Assembly (NCBI GenBank): GCA_036023115.1 | Contig: JAYKKT010000080.1 | Span: forward strand, 8,941,501 to 9,005,500 | Reading direction: 5' to 3' | DNA length: 64,000 bases | DNA from: Brasenia schreberi | Lineage: Eukaryota; Streptophyta; Magnoliopsida; Nymphaeales; Cabombaceae | Part shown: one piece after another, positions 48,897-60,770 of the stretch | How the letters are laid out: each line of letters opens with the position of its first letter | Position numbering within the stretch: position 1 is the stretch's first letter | Made by a program: the position numbers and the translations under genes | The notes under the pieces: generated by a model | Told to the model about the DNA's origin: nothing | What the model saw: the letters and a program-made list of their open reading frames with translations, nothing else | Databases searched by the model: none

Positions 48897-49430
48897 ATAA
48901 CAATCTCTCTCTACTCTCTAGTTATTCTCTCCCTCATTGATCCATTCCTTCCATAATTTCCTCCTCATTAGAAGCCACAATTTCATTCCACTCATGATGA
49001 AATTCTTGTTTCTTCAATTGTTAGACGGTATTCTTGCTTTTATTGAGGTTCTCATCATCTTGACCTTTTTTTTTTATTTTATCATATGTGGTAACAATCT
49101 CTCTACTCTATAATTAATCTCTATCTCATTGATCTATTCCCTTCATAGTTTCTTCCTTGTTAGAAGCCACAATTTCATTTCACTCATTACGAAATTCTTG
49201 TTTTTTTCAATTGTTAGATCGTATTCTTGCTTTTATTGGGGATCTCATCATCTTGACCTTCTTTTCGATTTCTATCATATGCTACTAGGAAAGGCTACAA
49301 CACTTAGTCCCAATCAATATACTAACAATAGCATTTCCATCATACATCTTGACCTTTCCTTTTAGATTTCTATCATGTATTGCTAGGAATGGCGACAACA
49401 CTTAGTCCCAATGAATCACACTAATGACAG
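48897..49430 (+). repeat. Tandem duplication: 195-bp unit twice, then a 95-bp unit twice
   Basis: The unit beginning TAACAATCTCTCT at 48897 recurs at 49092 with about 85-90% identity, including GAAGCCACAATTTCATT and 'cttgcttttattg'. The segment from CATCTTGACCTT (49249) recurs at 49344 with GACAACACTTAGTCCCAAT-type ends. Confidence 0.8.
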
Positions 49431-49559
49431 TGAATTAACATTTGCAAATCAAAGTATAAAATATTGTGATTTTCTATATTTTATATTTTATACTTGACTA
49501 TCTTTAATGTATGATGTTGTGAGGAAAAATATGAAGAGAAATTATATAACTGACAGAAG

Positions 49560-52500
49560 TTGATCTACAAGCCTAAGAATATAGAGTTGGTCTTCTTGCA
49601 TTTATAGAATATGTGCTTATGTTCGATCAAGGTAAGAATATAGAAAAAATTTATTGCCCATGTTGGAAGTGTGATAATAAACCACTTTTTGACAAGGAAG
49701 TGGTGAAGTTGCATCTTATAAGAGATGGATTTACAATGAACTACACGATATGACGCTTTCATGGTGAGTTGCCATAACAAAGTGTTATATCTAGATGTGA
49801 CAAAGGTGATATGACAAACATGGTGTAAGATGGTTACGGTCCCTCAATACGAGAGGTTCAAGGTGGAAATAATGAATCTACGAAGAATATAGAAGAGATG
49901 ATGAGAAATACAAGCAAATCATTGTGGTAAGAATGTCAAAAATACACATTGTTATCTTCTATCGTGTACCTATTTTAAATTAAATATATACATAAGTTAT
50001 TGAATAAGTTCATCAATAATCTCTTAAAGATATTTGAGGATATTGCTCCAACAGATAATCTGATACCAAAAACTTGGTATGATGCGAAGAAGTTATTAGT
50101 TGATTTGGATATGGACTACATAGATGTGTGTTGTAATGATTATATTATTTATAGAGGTGACCTTGAATATGCAAACAAGTGTCTTAATCTACAATGTAAT
50201 CATTCAAGATGGAGATCTACAGAGGGGACAACACGAAAAAAGAATGCCCTCTATAAAAGAGTAAGATACAATTTGGCCTTACTAGTGATAGATTTAATCC
50301 ATATAAGATAGTTGTTGGTTAGTTCTATTAATTCCTTATACATTGTCTCAATAGTTGGTTATGAAGCAACCATTTGTCACAATGACTTTGCTTATAAATG
50401 AGCAAAAATTACTTACTCATAATATTGACGTTTATCTTCAATCATTAATTGATGAGATACAAATTCTTTAGAAGAATAAAATCATCACATTTGATGCACA
50501 CAAGAAAGAAGTGTTTTGACTTCATGTAATAATATCATAGGCTATCAATGATTCTTCTACACATTCAATATTATCAGGTTGAAAAACTAAAGGATTTACA
50601 ACTTGTCCTGAGTGTCATACTCACATATCCAGCTTTTATTTGCCATGGAGTAAAAAATGTGTATATGGGTCATCGAAGGTTCTTATCTATGCACCATAGA
50701 TTGAGATTTGATGAAACAATATTTAATGGGAGAATAGAAGATAGTGAAACTCCAATAATTTTGAGTAGTGAAGATGTATTACAATTGTGGAAAGGTTATG
50801 AAAACATATTGTCTTCTGCAAAGGGTCACAAAGAGAATGTGGTAACATTCCAATTGGATGGAAGAAAAAAAAAGCATCTTCTATGATCTTTCATATTGGA
50901 AGACATTAAAGGTGTGTCATAATCTTGATGTTATGCATATTAAGAAAATACATGTGATAAAATCTTGTCATTTCTCATAGAAATGAATGAGAAAACAATT
51001 GATAGTATCAAGTCACATATGGACATGGAGAAACTGGGATTAATTCATGCTTTACATGGAAAATAATGTATAAAATTGATATAAAGATCTTCCTGCATGC
51101 GATATACCAACTAAGAGAAGAAAAAGAGAAATTTCTCTCTACATTGCAAAGGATTAAGTTACCTCATATAATGTCTTGAGATATATCTCAAAAAGTGCTA
51201 AGTACATGAGCATAAAATTGTGGGTTTGAAAAGCTATGATTGTCATGTGTTCATATAGTATATCTTACCAATAGCGATGTGAGGTATTGTTCCTAAAGAT
51301 ATTGCTATCACATTCAATGAGTTGTGTATGTTCTTTCATAAGTTGTGTATGAAGATTATCGACATTAAAAGGATAAAATCATTGGAGGAAGCAATTTCAA
51401 AGATTCTTTGCAAATTGGAGATGATGTTACCTATTTTATTTTTTGATATTATAGTACACTTAGTCATTCATTTTCCTAAAAAATATCGATGGATGGACCC
51501 AATTGAGAGATATTTATTTATATTAAAGAATTATGTACGTAATAAAAATAGGCCAGAAGGATCCATTGTTGAAGCTTACTTATTCAAAGAAGTGACAAAC
51601 TTTTGTTCCAGGTATCTAAATTATTGTAACAAGAATCAACAAGGCAAAGTTGTTTGAAAATGACCCAATTGGTAAACCTATATTTATATCTTTATATACC
51701 AATGATATGAAAGAGTTACGCAGATTTATTCTATTCAACATGCCAAGCATTGAACCCTTCATAATGTAAGTTTGTTGTATTTATTATACTCTAAAATAGT
51801 ATCTTAAACTTTGAGCAAAACTAATTATCATTTTCCTTTGCAGCATACACATAAACATTTTTAATGAGAAATATCAAGGCAAGGCTGATAATTTTTTACG
51901 AAAAAATAACAAGAGGAAATTATTGATTGGTTTGATGCTTATGTAAGTATATCCCATGTTAATGTATTGTAGTATTTTTATGATATATTATATGTATATA
52001 GTGACATAAGTTTGTGTATGTGCTTAGGTGCATAAAAATATCGATCTACCAATTGAAGTATGTTGTATTAGCATGAGCCCTTTACTTTCAAATATTAAAT
52101 GATATGATTCCTTCTTTTGTAATGGTTACAAGTTTGATTGTCCAGCATTGCAAAAAGTACGCACTACCCTTAATAGTGGTTTTGCCACAATTGGTGGAAG
52201 GTGAGAAATTATTTATAAATTCTTACATGACATTATTAAAGTCCAATTTATAGGCATGGAACAACCTATTTTTTTGTTTAAGTGTGTTTGATATTACATG
52301 GATTGAGAATGGCATATGGATGAATTTAAGTTGACCTCACTACATACTTCTTTAAGATTATATTACAGTGAATCATATATTTTCAAGAAGTGTGGTATGC
52401 AAATAACCAAAGTAGAGGAGATTAGGATATTGTTTGTCATTGGAAACCGATGTTGTTTGTCATTGAAAACCAAAAGATACATACGAAATACCAACTAAAG

Positions 52501-53020
52501 ATTCAATAGGAGACATATTTCCTATCTCATGATAGTAGTATCATTCATTGTGTTTGAGATGATGCAAATATGCATATACATGTTTCAAAGTAATGAGTAA
52601 AAGAGCTAACCAAAACTAGAAGTAAAAAGGTCAATTGAATTTATATGTTATTAGTAAATATATAGATTGTGATATTGAATTCCTTATGATTGTGACTTTT
52701 ATTTCATTAAGTTTATAACAATGTATTTTTGTTTATTTCTACTTCTTATTAACTAGTATGCCATGTTTAATTATTTTACAGGGACAAGATGTCACTACTA
52801 CATCAATAATGTAAAAGAAGAGGTGGACAAGATGAAGGCAGCATTAATAGACATTATCATGATAATGATGATGAGGGTATATTATTGTATTATTTACTTT
52901 TAACTATTATATTTTTTATTATAAAACTGAAATATCTCTTATAGATATCGATGAAAGAGACTCAGAGGCCATGATAAAAAAGGAAAAAAGACTAATGATT
53001 GTAGAGAAAGAAGACGTAAA
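49560..53020 (+). mobile_element. CACTA (En/Spm) DNA transposon coding region, decayed
   Basis: Pieces lie in tnp2 transposase order: transposase-associated N-domain (49650-49770, CPCWKCDNK and LHLIRDGF); tnp2 core (50000-50311, NDYIIYRG, DLEYANKCL; 50548-50886, VYMGHRRFLSMHH); the DMRH-like segment near 50890-50940; and a DUF4218-like part (51322-51657, FFDIIVHLVIHF; DPIERYLFILKNYVRNKNRPEGSI). A possible DUF4216 part lies at about 52300-52450. Stops and frameshifts separate the pieces, so it is inactive. Terminal repeats could not be paired with confidence. Confidence 0.83.
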
Positions 53021-53229
53021 TCAAAAAATAAGATGAAGAAGAATCACAATGAGAAGTAGATTCAATATCTTCTACAAAATAAGGAAGGAGTAAGACTATT
53101 TTATATCATTGCATGCCTCGAGATGGGCGAGTGTGGACGGTAAGCCTTAGAAAAGGCTATAATCGCATTCAAGTGAAACGAAAGCACATCAAAAGTAACA
53201 GAAAATCAATCTTATTAATCAGCCACAAA

Positions 53230-53430
53230 AGTGTTGATTTAAAGAGTGTATATAGGAGAGTTTATATAGGAAGAAGGGAGACAAGAGAGAGTGCCAAAGG
53301 CACCCAACCAGCCCCCAACGGCTAGTAGCCATTGGGCATGGCCTGGTGCCAGGGACCATTATGCCAGGAGCAAAGTGACAGGGCCCGACTAGCCCTAGTG
53401 CCTTTGGGTCCTGCCATACATTGAAATAAA
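53230..53430 (-). repeat. LTR-like relic
   Basis: On the minus strand a (C/G)-rich segment (CACTAGGGC, GGCACCAGGCC) is followed by CTATATAAACTC (TATA box), ACACTCTTTAAATC and TTTTGTGGCTGATTAATAAG. This order resembles the LTRs at 55.35 and 56.3 kb. Ends not fixed. Confidence 0.45.
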
Positions 53431-55349
53431 TAAAAATATAAATAATAGAAAATACATCTTAACATAGGGATCGACTGCCAACAGGAAGAGTAGTAGCATC
53501 ACCAGCCTCAGTCCACCTCTGGTCTCGGTCATGATACTCCGGCGGAACAAAGGAAGAGAGAGAGAGGGGAATTAGGGCAACAAAATATATTGGTTCGGAT
53601 CAGATCTTTCTAAAAACATTATTGATATCACTAAAGGGTTTGAATTGTTAGTTTTTTTAAGGCAGATGGAAAGAAACTTTAAACTTTTACAAATACCTTA
53701 GTTCTTTATTAAAATTCCGGAGGGGGGTGAGACTTTAATTTTTCTCTAAATTTGAACTACAGTTCAAGTTTTCTAAAATTCCTTGGGGCGGCGGATGCCC
53801 TCCAGGCCGTAATGTAGGTCCACCACTGACAATACCTCTGCTTCTTTGTCTTCAAAGAATAAACTAAGCTCTGATCCATTGTAATTATATGACACCTTCA
53901 TTTTCTGCTTCTCTCGTATTAAGCAATTTTATTTATTACATTTTTCTCTGTTTTAAAATTTGAGTGCAGTTTATGCACCAACCTACTTGGATAAGCAAAG
54001 CATATTTCCTTGTACTTGGTTTAGAGAAACAACGTTACACTTGATCTTGCTTCCAGAAGTTTCCATTGGAGTTAAACCTCCAGGCTTACAAGTACATTGA
54101 TAAATAATTTCTGCTACAAGCAGGGTGACCGCTAGGATTGATGCATTCAAGTGGTTCTTGTTTGTATTACTGAGTGAATCCCTTGTTCTTGAAGATAAGG
54201 TGCTTCATTTCGTGGGGTATCAGGTATATTTGTATGTTCTGGTCAAGATTATGAGTTCAAGGACTTTGTTCTTGGTGTAGCCCGTAATGTTTTTTATATA
54301 CAAACAAATTTCTTGTAAAGAAATGACAAGAATAATTGTCCTAAAAGAAAACATTAACATTCTTGTATATCATAGTTGTTTACTCAAATATATTAGTTCT
54401 AGCATTTGGATTTTAATGAGTAATACTTTTCAAACATGTACTGTAGGCTCAATGATGAGAAGGAAAAACAAGCTTCTTCAAAAAGGATAAGAGACAATGG
54501 AGAAACAATGGTAGCTTATTGCAAAGTTATTAGAGGAAGGATGGGCCCCCATTGCCCAGTGACAAGTAGAAGAAGAAATTGAGAGCAGTAGTAACCGAAT
54601 TAAAGCAGACATTCATACAATGAAGGTAAAATTACAGCAGGATAAATTTAGCCACTTTGTAGGGGATTCTTCAAATGCCAAGATGGATTTTGAATTTGAA
54701 TGTATCAACAAATCCTGATGGCATCGCAAAGATGATGTGCCCTAGATTCATGATCACAGTGACTCCTTAGAGAATCATGGTACTATGGAAAATGTAATTC
54801 TAAATCAAAGCATAGAAGCTTAGGCATCAAAAGACACATTTTATTTCTCTATTAAGTACATTCATACAACCATTGAGAAGCCAAACCCCTTTCCTTAAGG
54901 TCGCTAGAAAATAATAAAGTAAACAAAAATTACAATATGGTGCTCTTATCTATTGTATGCACTTGTTCAATGGCTCAAACCTTTTTTCTTAGGATTAAAA
55001 GTATAAAGTGGCACAGAAAGGTGTTAACGAGGGTATTCACTCCAACTCAAAACTTGAAAAGATATAGTTTGTGACACTCCATCAGAAAATAACTATGGAT
55101 CTTGCTCCCAACAAAGGTTTAGGTGAAGTTTCTTAAGAAATGTCATTTTCCCCAAAATATGCGGTGGTTTAAGAGAAAGCATAATCAAAACAGAAAACCA
55201 TAATGAATTCTACATATATATACCGCATGTGAAAAGATGTTAAGGAAATCCTAAGCCTTATTGGGGTCATTGCCCTAGAGAGAGCACTCTCTTCCAGCAA
55301 CCGACTCCAAATCCCACTGCATCACCCATGTCACATTTGTCTTAAGGCG
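53431..55349. other. Intergenic with transposon debris
   Basis: 53760-53840 contains a 'cttggggcggcggatgccct', 'gtaggtccaccactgac' strip typical of old plant repeats. Otherwise only short open frames with no domain. Confidence 0.35.
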
Positions 55350-55630
55350 TGTTAAAATGTAAGAGGATTGGGCCAATAGCGCCCATAAGTTTGTGTTTGA
55401 AATCAGGTCTCAATGTACCCAGGCTACCCGAGTACCAAAGCTACTTGGGCCACCAAGGGGCCAACGTCTAGTAAAATAGTCGTTGGGGCTTCAGCAACCA
55501 GTAGTGATTTTCACTCTTCCCTCTATAAATACTCTTCATGTACTCAATAAACAATTAAGCCCTTTGTGGCTGCTTTATATATTTGTTCATTCAATAAAGG
55601 AGATATAGGAAACTTACCTATTTTATTACA
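55350..55630 (+). repeat. LTR (plus orientation) of a small copia-like element
   Basis: It begins TGTTAAAATGTAAGAGGATTG and has CTATAAATACTC (TATA) near 55522 and ATTCAATAAA. It ends near CTATTTTATTACA. It matches the minus-strand LTR at 56014-56319 along most of its length. No primer-binding site follows its inner end. Confidence 0.65.
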
Positions 55631-56013
55631 ATGCTCCTCCATCTCACCGGCACTGCTTACTCTAAGGAGATCTCTCATCGTTGATAGGCGATTATCAAAG
55701 CTCGAGAGTATCATGATCATGTCCTTCATCATGTTCTCCGTCATCCTAGGCTCTTCACGGTCTGTTGTGCCACCTTGATCACCCACTTGTCGCCTTCCGC
55801 GACAACCATACTTTCCTCCTTTCAGCTCCATCGGCAATTGATCTTCCATCGTCATCAATTTTGTGCTTTAATGCTGGAGTGACAACATCGGCAACCAAGG
55901 TGATTCAAGCTCATCCTCTATCAAGGCCATCAACCTACCAACAACCACCACAACCAGTCAAATCACTGCCTTATCGTGGTCATGCCGCTTCTGTTGTTTA
56001 GGCTTTGATACCA
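55631..56013 (-). mobile_element. Internal region between the inverted LTRs, with a gag-like ORF
   Basis: From the right, TGGTATCAAAGCC (56013-56001) is a primer-binding site for initiator tRNA-Met. A 104-codon frame (55858-55544, minus) is rich in Met/Glu/Arg with DNRLSTMRDLL, a gag-like coiled stretch, and runs on into the complement of the plus-strand LTR. No pol domain is present. Confidence 0.5.
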
Positions 56014-56319
56014 TGTTAGAAAATAGATAAACTATCTTGGTTCATTTTATTGAATGATCAAATTTATATACAATCTACCATATAAGGCTTAGTTTATTGA
56101 ATACATGAGTATTTATAAGGAGAAAGAGAGGAGTGAAAGCTAGCAACATTCAACTGTTGGTTGATGAAGATGACTCAATTGCTATTTTACTAGCTATTGG
56201 GGCCCCCTAGTGGCCCTGGTGCCTAGTGGCCCTAGCTCTTGTGGTCTGGTCTGCGTGGTTTGGGTCTGTTGGGACCTGACTTATAGGCCCTATTGGCCCA
56301 ACCCTATTACATTTTAACA
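56014..56319 (-). repeat. LTR (minus orientation) with adjacent primer-binding site
   Basis: On the minus strand it begins TGTTAAAATGTAATAGGGT and ends TATTTTCTAACA (306 bp), with TATAAATACTC near 56113 and ATTCAATAAA words. It is the proper 5' LTR of the internal segment at 55631-56013. Confidence 0.75.
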
Positions 56320-56949
56320 CTTTTAGTACCAAAACATTGTTTGCCTCAAATACAGGTTTTGTACGTTTTGCTCCATCCAGCATACATATAAATATGTAGC
56401 AGAGTGGAGTCCATTTCGAACAAGATACATGGTCATATGACAAATAGTGCAAAGATCTCTAAAGCGCTTCAAAAAAGATTATGAGATGTGTTGAAAGTTA
56501 ATAGCACAACATGAAATTGAGTACATACAAAATAGGTTTTCAGTTGACACCTGAATTAAAAGTAGTCTCACAGCCGTATTGTAAACAAACCCATCTTAGA
56601 CACAAATTTTGTCACTACGAGTTATTGGATTCTCTAACAGCTCCTACAACTAACTTGACTCGAGCTCTCTAATGAATACTGAGCTCTAATGAGTGGTAAG
56701 CCGAGACAAGAAGACAAAAGCATTGAAGTTAGAAAAGCAAACAAGTATAAAAACGAATGCAAAAATGAGTGAAGAATAGAAACATGATGGTTTTAAGAAT
56801 CGTGCCTTCGTGAAAATTTTCAGAGGCCAATGTAGGTTTTGTTTCAGATTAATATAAAATGACTGAGAATAAGACTGAGACAAATGATAATTTCATGTAT
56901 GTTTCAAACCAAAGCTCAACATAGGTTCTAATTCACATCAAATGTAAGA
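56320..56949. other. No gene recognised
   Basis: Short frames only. If the PPR-like exon to the right is real, this may include its 3' UTR. Confidence 0.3.
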
Positions 56950-57060
56950 TCATTTACTAGATTTCACACTTTTAGTTTTCATTTCTTCAAAAACAACCTT
57001 TGCCTCATCTATTTGACCTGTCTTTACAAGTCCATCCATCAATATGTAATATGGAATCTG
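56950..57060 (-). pseudogene. PPR-like exon or gene fragment
   Basis: On the minus strand, an acceptor-like GATCGTGCAG is followed by about 33 codons reading PYYILMDGLVKTGQIDEAK and VVFEEMKTKSV before a stop (about 56950). This is one good pentatricopeptide motif plus flanks. PPR proteins bind organellar RNA. A second possible exon (KAMQEMLGILNRHEDLPED, about 57700-57780) lies upstream but is not a clear PPR motif. No complete gene could be built, so it is given as a fragment. Confidence 0.45.
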
Positions 57061-57258
57061 CACGATCATTTCAAATGCATTCATCAGTCACCAAATGATG
57101 AACAAAATGGTCACTGGTATTTGCACCTCAAGCAACTATGTGGGTAACATTAACCATAAAATAATATCTAAAAGGCAAATTATCTTCATGAATAAGATCC
57201 AAAGGGGAAAAAATCTCCAAACGATAAGCATCATTTTCAAATTTTGAGAGGTCACTTC

Positions 57259-57560
57259 TGTTGAATAATATATTGTTTTAGTGATATTTTAGTAATTTTG
57301 ATGTTTTAGGTATTATTGTAATTGTCTTTTCTTACTAAGGGTATTTTGATATTTTTATGTTTAACAATCCACTATATAAGGACTAGTCCATCTTGTAATC
57401 GGGTAAGGGTTTATAATTAATAGAGAGAGAAAGAGGGAGTGACCTCTATTGGAGGGCTGCCCTCCCCTCCAATCTCACACATTTTTCCTTCTCTTTTTTT
57501 CTCTTTTCATACTTGATGGCTTGCTGTGTTTTCTTGTCGTTTCTCAAGAACTTTTAGATA
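57259..57560 (+). repeat. Solo-LTR-like sequence
   Basis: It starts TGTTGAATAATATATTG, with CTATATAAGGACTAG (TATA) near 57372 followed by GTAATCGGGTAAGGG and AATTAATA as a polyadenylation-like region, then a (GA)n run. No internal region or partner LTR was seen. The right end is uncertain. Confidence 0.45.
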
Positions 57561-58536
57561 AGGCAGTACTATAAATCATCGAAATTCAGATTCTTCATGT
57601 TGAACAGTTGAACTTCATTGGTGTCCACTCACATAGATTACAAACCATCCAAAACTTAAAGTTGACAAATTCTACTCTAACCAAAAAACAAATTTGAACA
57701 TCTTCTGGTAGGTCTTCATGTCTATTAAGAATTCCCAGCATCTCTTGCATTGCCTTGGTTGGGCTATCATAGGAGAGCTGGTTTCAAAAGAGAGAACTAA
57801 TATAGATGGGCATCGGTGCCCCTTGTGATTAAAAAAAGTTCCTGTAAAGCTTTTGTTTGTATTCTTTCTTTCTTATTTTGCTATTGGAGAAACAAAAATG
57901 AAATTCGTTTAGTTATAGCTGTAAAGCTCATGAACACCCAAACAGGGAACACTAAAATTCAACCATAATTTTCAAGACACAAACCAGCTCATATAACAAT
58001 AGTTGTGAGGAAATCTAAAGAAGACAATAACTTCCTCACCTAATATCAAGGGTATCAAGCTTATGCCTACAAAAAATCATTTATTTCATGAAAGATTCTT
58101 ATCTGCCAGTAATTTCAACATAAGCTTCGATGCAATTTCCCTATTCAGTTCCTTCATATATTTTCACTAAAAGTGTTGTAATTTTCATAATGGCATATTT
58201 CTAACTTTCTGTCCTTGTTCAGCTAGCAGTTAGGAGGCTATCTTTAGGAGTTCCTAGTGCCTAGTAGATCTAGCCGGTAAATGCAGCTTCCCTACAGACC
58301 CTACCTCCTTCCACAAGACACACACATATTTATTTATTTAGTTATCTATGTTGTAGCTTGGCAGACAAACTGCAGTTGGTATTCTTTCCACCACCTAGAA
58401 CTCTTGGGCATGTGAAGTCAATAACTTTTTTTTAATCACAATATACTAATCACAAACTCTTGATGATCTCATTTTGTAGTTTATTTGAGAATTTCATTTA
58501 CTAATTGCATATTCATATTTTGCGTAGACAATCCGG
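57561..58536. other. No gene recognised
   Basis: Apart from the weak exon candidate at about 57700-57780 (minus), no coding or repeat structure was seen. Confidence 0.3.
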
Positions 58537-58572
58537 TTGAATACAAATGGAAGGTCAATGGTCCTCTCTGTT

Positions 58573-58753
58573 ATTTATATATATATATATATGAACGTAT
58601 GTATATGTATGTTTATATATGTATGTATGTATGTATATATATATGTATGTATATGTACGTATAGATATATGTACGTATGTATGTATGTATGTATATGTAT
58701 GTATGTATATATATGTATATATGTATATATATGTGTATGTAAATGTTTATGTA

Positions 58754-58786
<33 letters not shown>

Positions 58787-58811
58787 ATATATGTGTGTAT
58801 GTATATGCATG

Positions 58812-58871
<60 letters not shown>

Positions 58872-58972
58872 TGTATGTATGTATATTTGTATATATATAT
58901 ATGTATGTATATTTGTATATAATATATATGTATATATGTATATGTACGTATGTATATATATATGTATGTATG

Positions 58973-59019
<47 letters not shown>

Positions 59020-59100
59020 CTGTATGTATGTATTTATATGTATATGTATAGATATATATATGAATATATGTATGTATAGAGAAAGAGACATATGTAGTGT
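58573..59100. repeat. Compound (TA)n / (TGTA)n microsatellite, about 530 bp
   Basis: Alternating blocks of TA and TATG/TGTA tetramers, including a 48-nt pure TA run at 58816-58855 and flanks. Open frames of 180-200 codons exist on both strands here only because the repeat lacks stop codons in several frames. Confidence 0.95.
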
Positions 59101-59419
59101 ATATGTGTGTATGTGTCCCTATGTGCATTGGGTGTCTTGGCACGTGAGTGCATGCATGAATCGTGCCTGTGTGGTGTGAAGATAGGGAGAGCAACGGAGA
59201 AGTGTCCCATTTCATGTCTTTTAGAGCCTAATGTACACTTCATAGTTCATACTCATAACATGTTTGTCATTTTGCCCAAGTACCAAGGACAGAGAAATAC
59301 TAAAGTTAGTTAAATACTTCAGCAAAACAAGCACAAGAAAGTTCCACAAAGAAATCCAAACAATAGAGAATAGATATGCAGCTAGGATAGTATAACTGTA
59401 TAGGATATGTTATTTATTA

Positions 59420-60770
59420 AATGATGCTCTTCTGTGACACAGAAGATTAGGACATCTTAATGTTTAAAAGTTGTATTAATATCCTCTTCGAATAAATATT
59501 AAAAAGTTTTCTTGCAAAGATTGTGTACTTGGTAAAATGCAACACCTCCATTTTTTAAACAAAATGTATGTTACCACAAAACTTTTTGAAATTGATTGCT
59601 CAGATGTTTGGGGTCCTACAACCATTATGTCTGAAGGAGGTATCTCTTACTATGTTATTTTCATTGGTACATGGTTATATCTTTTAAAAGCCAAATCCAA
59701 TGTCTTTCAAAATTTTGTTATTTTTAATAACCTTATGAAAAATCAATTTGACCATGAAATTAAGATTTTCATAATTGATTGAGGAGGGGAGTTTATGTCT
59801 AAATAATTTAAAAACTATCTTAACAAATTTAGAATTATTCATCAATCTTCTTGCACTATGACTCCCCAACAAAATGGGATTTAAAAACGTAAATATCGTC
59901 ATGTTTTATAAACCATAAGAACATTGCTTTTATCTACTAGGGTTCCTAAAAAATTTTGGTCAGAAGCAATTACAATTGCTATTTATTTGACTAACTGTAT
60001 GTCTTCGGTTTTACAAAACATTTCTCTTGTTAAAAAACTTTTTAAAATTCCTCCCAACTAGTTTAGACTAAGAATTTTGGGATGCAAATATTTTGTTTAT
60101 ACTAACAAAAATGATAAATTATCCTCTCGTGCCATATAATGTATATTTTTGGGGTATGAAATAAATAAAAAAGTTATAAGTGTTATGATTATAAAAATGA
60201 CAAACTCTATGTATCTAGAGATGTCAAAATTTTCAAACATGAATATGTGTTTAAAGGTATGGATGATGTTAGTTCTATTGATAATTCTACTTATTCCTTT
60301 TTAAATGACATTTTAGGAAATGATGTGATAAACATAGAAAATGATCAAGATAAACACACATCGTCAAGGTATTATGTTGTTCCTTTTGATCAACATTACT
60401 CTAGAAGACCTCTTAATATTATCCAACCCGTGCCTAAAAAATTCAGTCGTGACTCTAGACCTCCTGAACGGTTCATTTTCTATGATAGTTTTTCACCAAG
60501 ACACAGAGTCTTCTTGACTACTATTTTTGCTATAAAGAAACCTAGAATCTTTAAAGAAGCCCAATCATCATAGGTTGAATGAAAAATTAGATGCTTTATA
60601 TAGAGCTCAAACATGGGATGTTGTTCCTAAACCTCAAAACAAAAAGATGTAGGTGGGTGTATAAGATTAAGACTAATGGTAATTGGTTATAAAGCTAGAT
60701 TAGTTGCAAAGAATTACTCACAAGAATAGGAGATTAATTATGAGGAAACCTTTGCTTTTGTGGCTAAGAT
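59420..60770 (+). mobile_element. Ty1/copia pol fragment (integrase to start of RT)
   Basis: GAG-pre-integrase words HRRLGHLNV (59450) and CKDCVLGKMQ (59520) are followed by the integrase core (FEIDCSDVWGP; PQQNGI at about 59860; RVPKKFWSEAITIAIYLTN), the spacer (60247-60573) and the RT start (RAQTWDVVPKPQNKK; NYEETFAFVAKI). It has stops and frameshifts. It ends abruptly at 60770, where hAT-type end sequence begins, inside the RT N-terminus. No LTR is visible. It is a different family from the 23.8-28.7-kb copia. Confidence 0.82.

Noticed and set aside
58537..59215. Overlapping open frames of 180-200 codons on both strands, rich in Tyr, Ile, Met, Cys and Val
   Set aside because: They are translations of the TA/TGTA microsatellite, which lacks stop codons in these frames; no real protein is implied.
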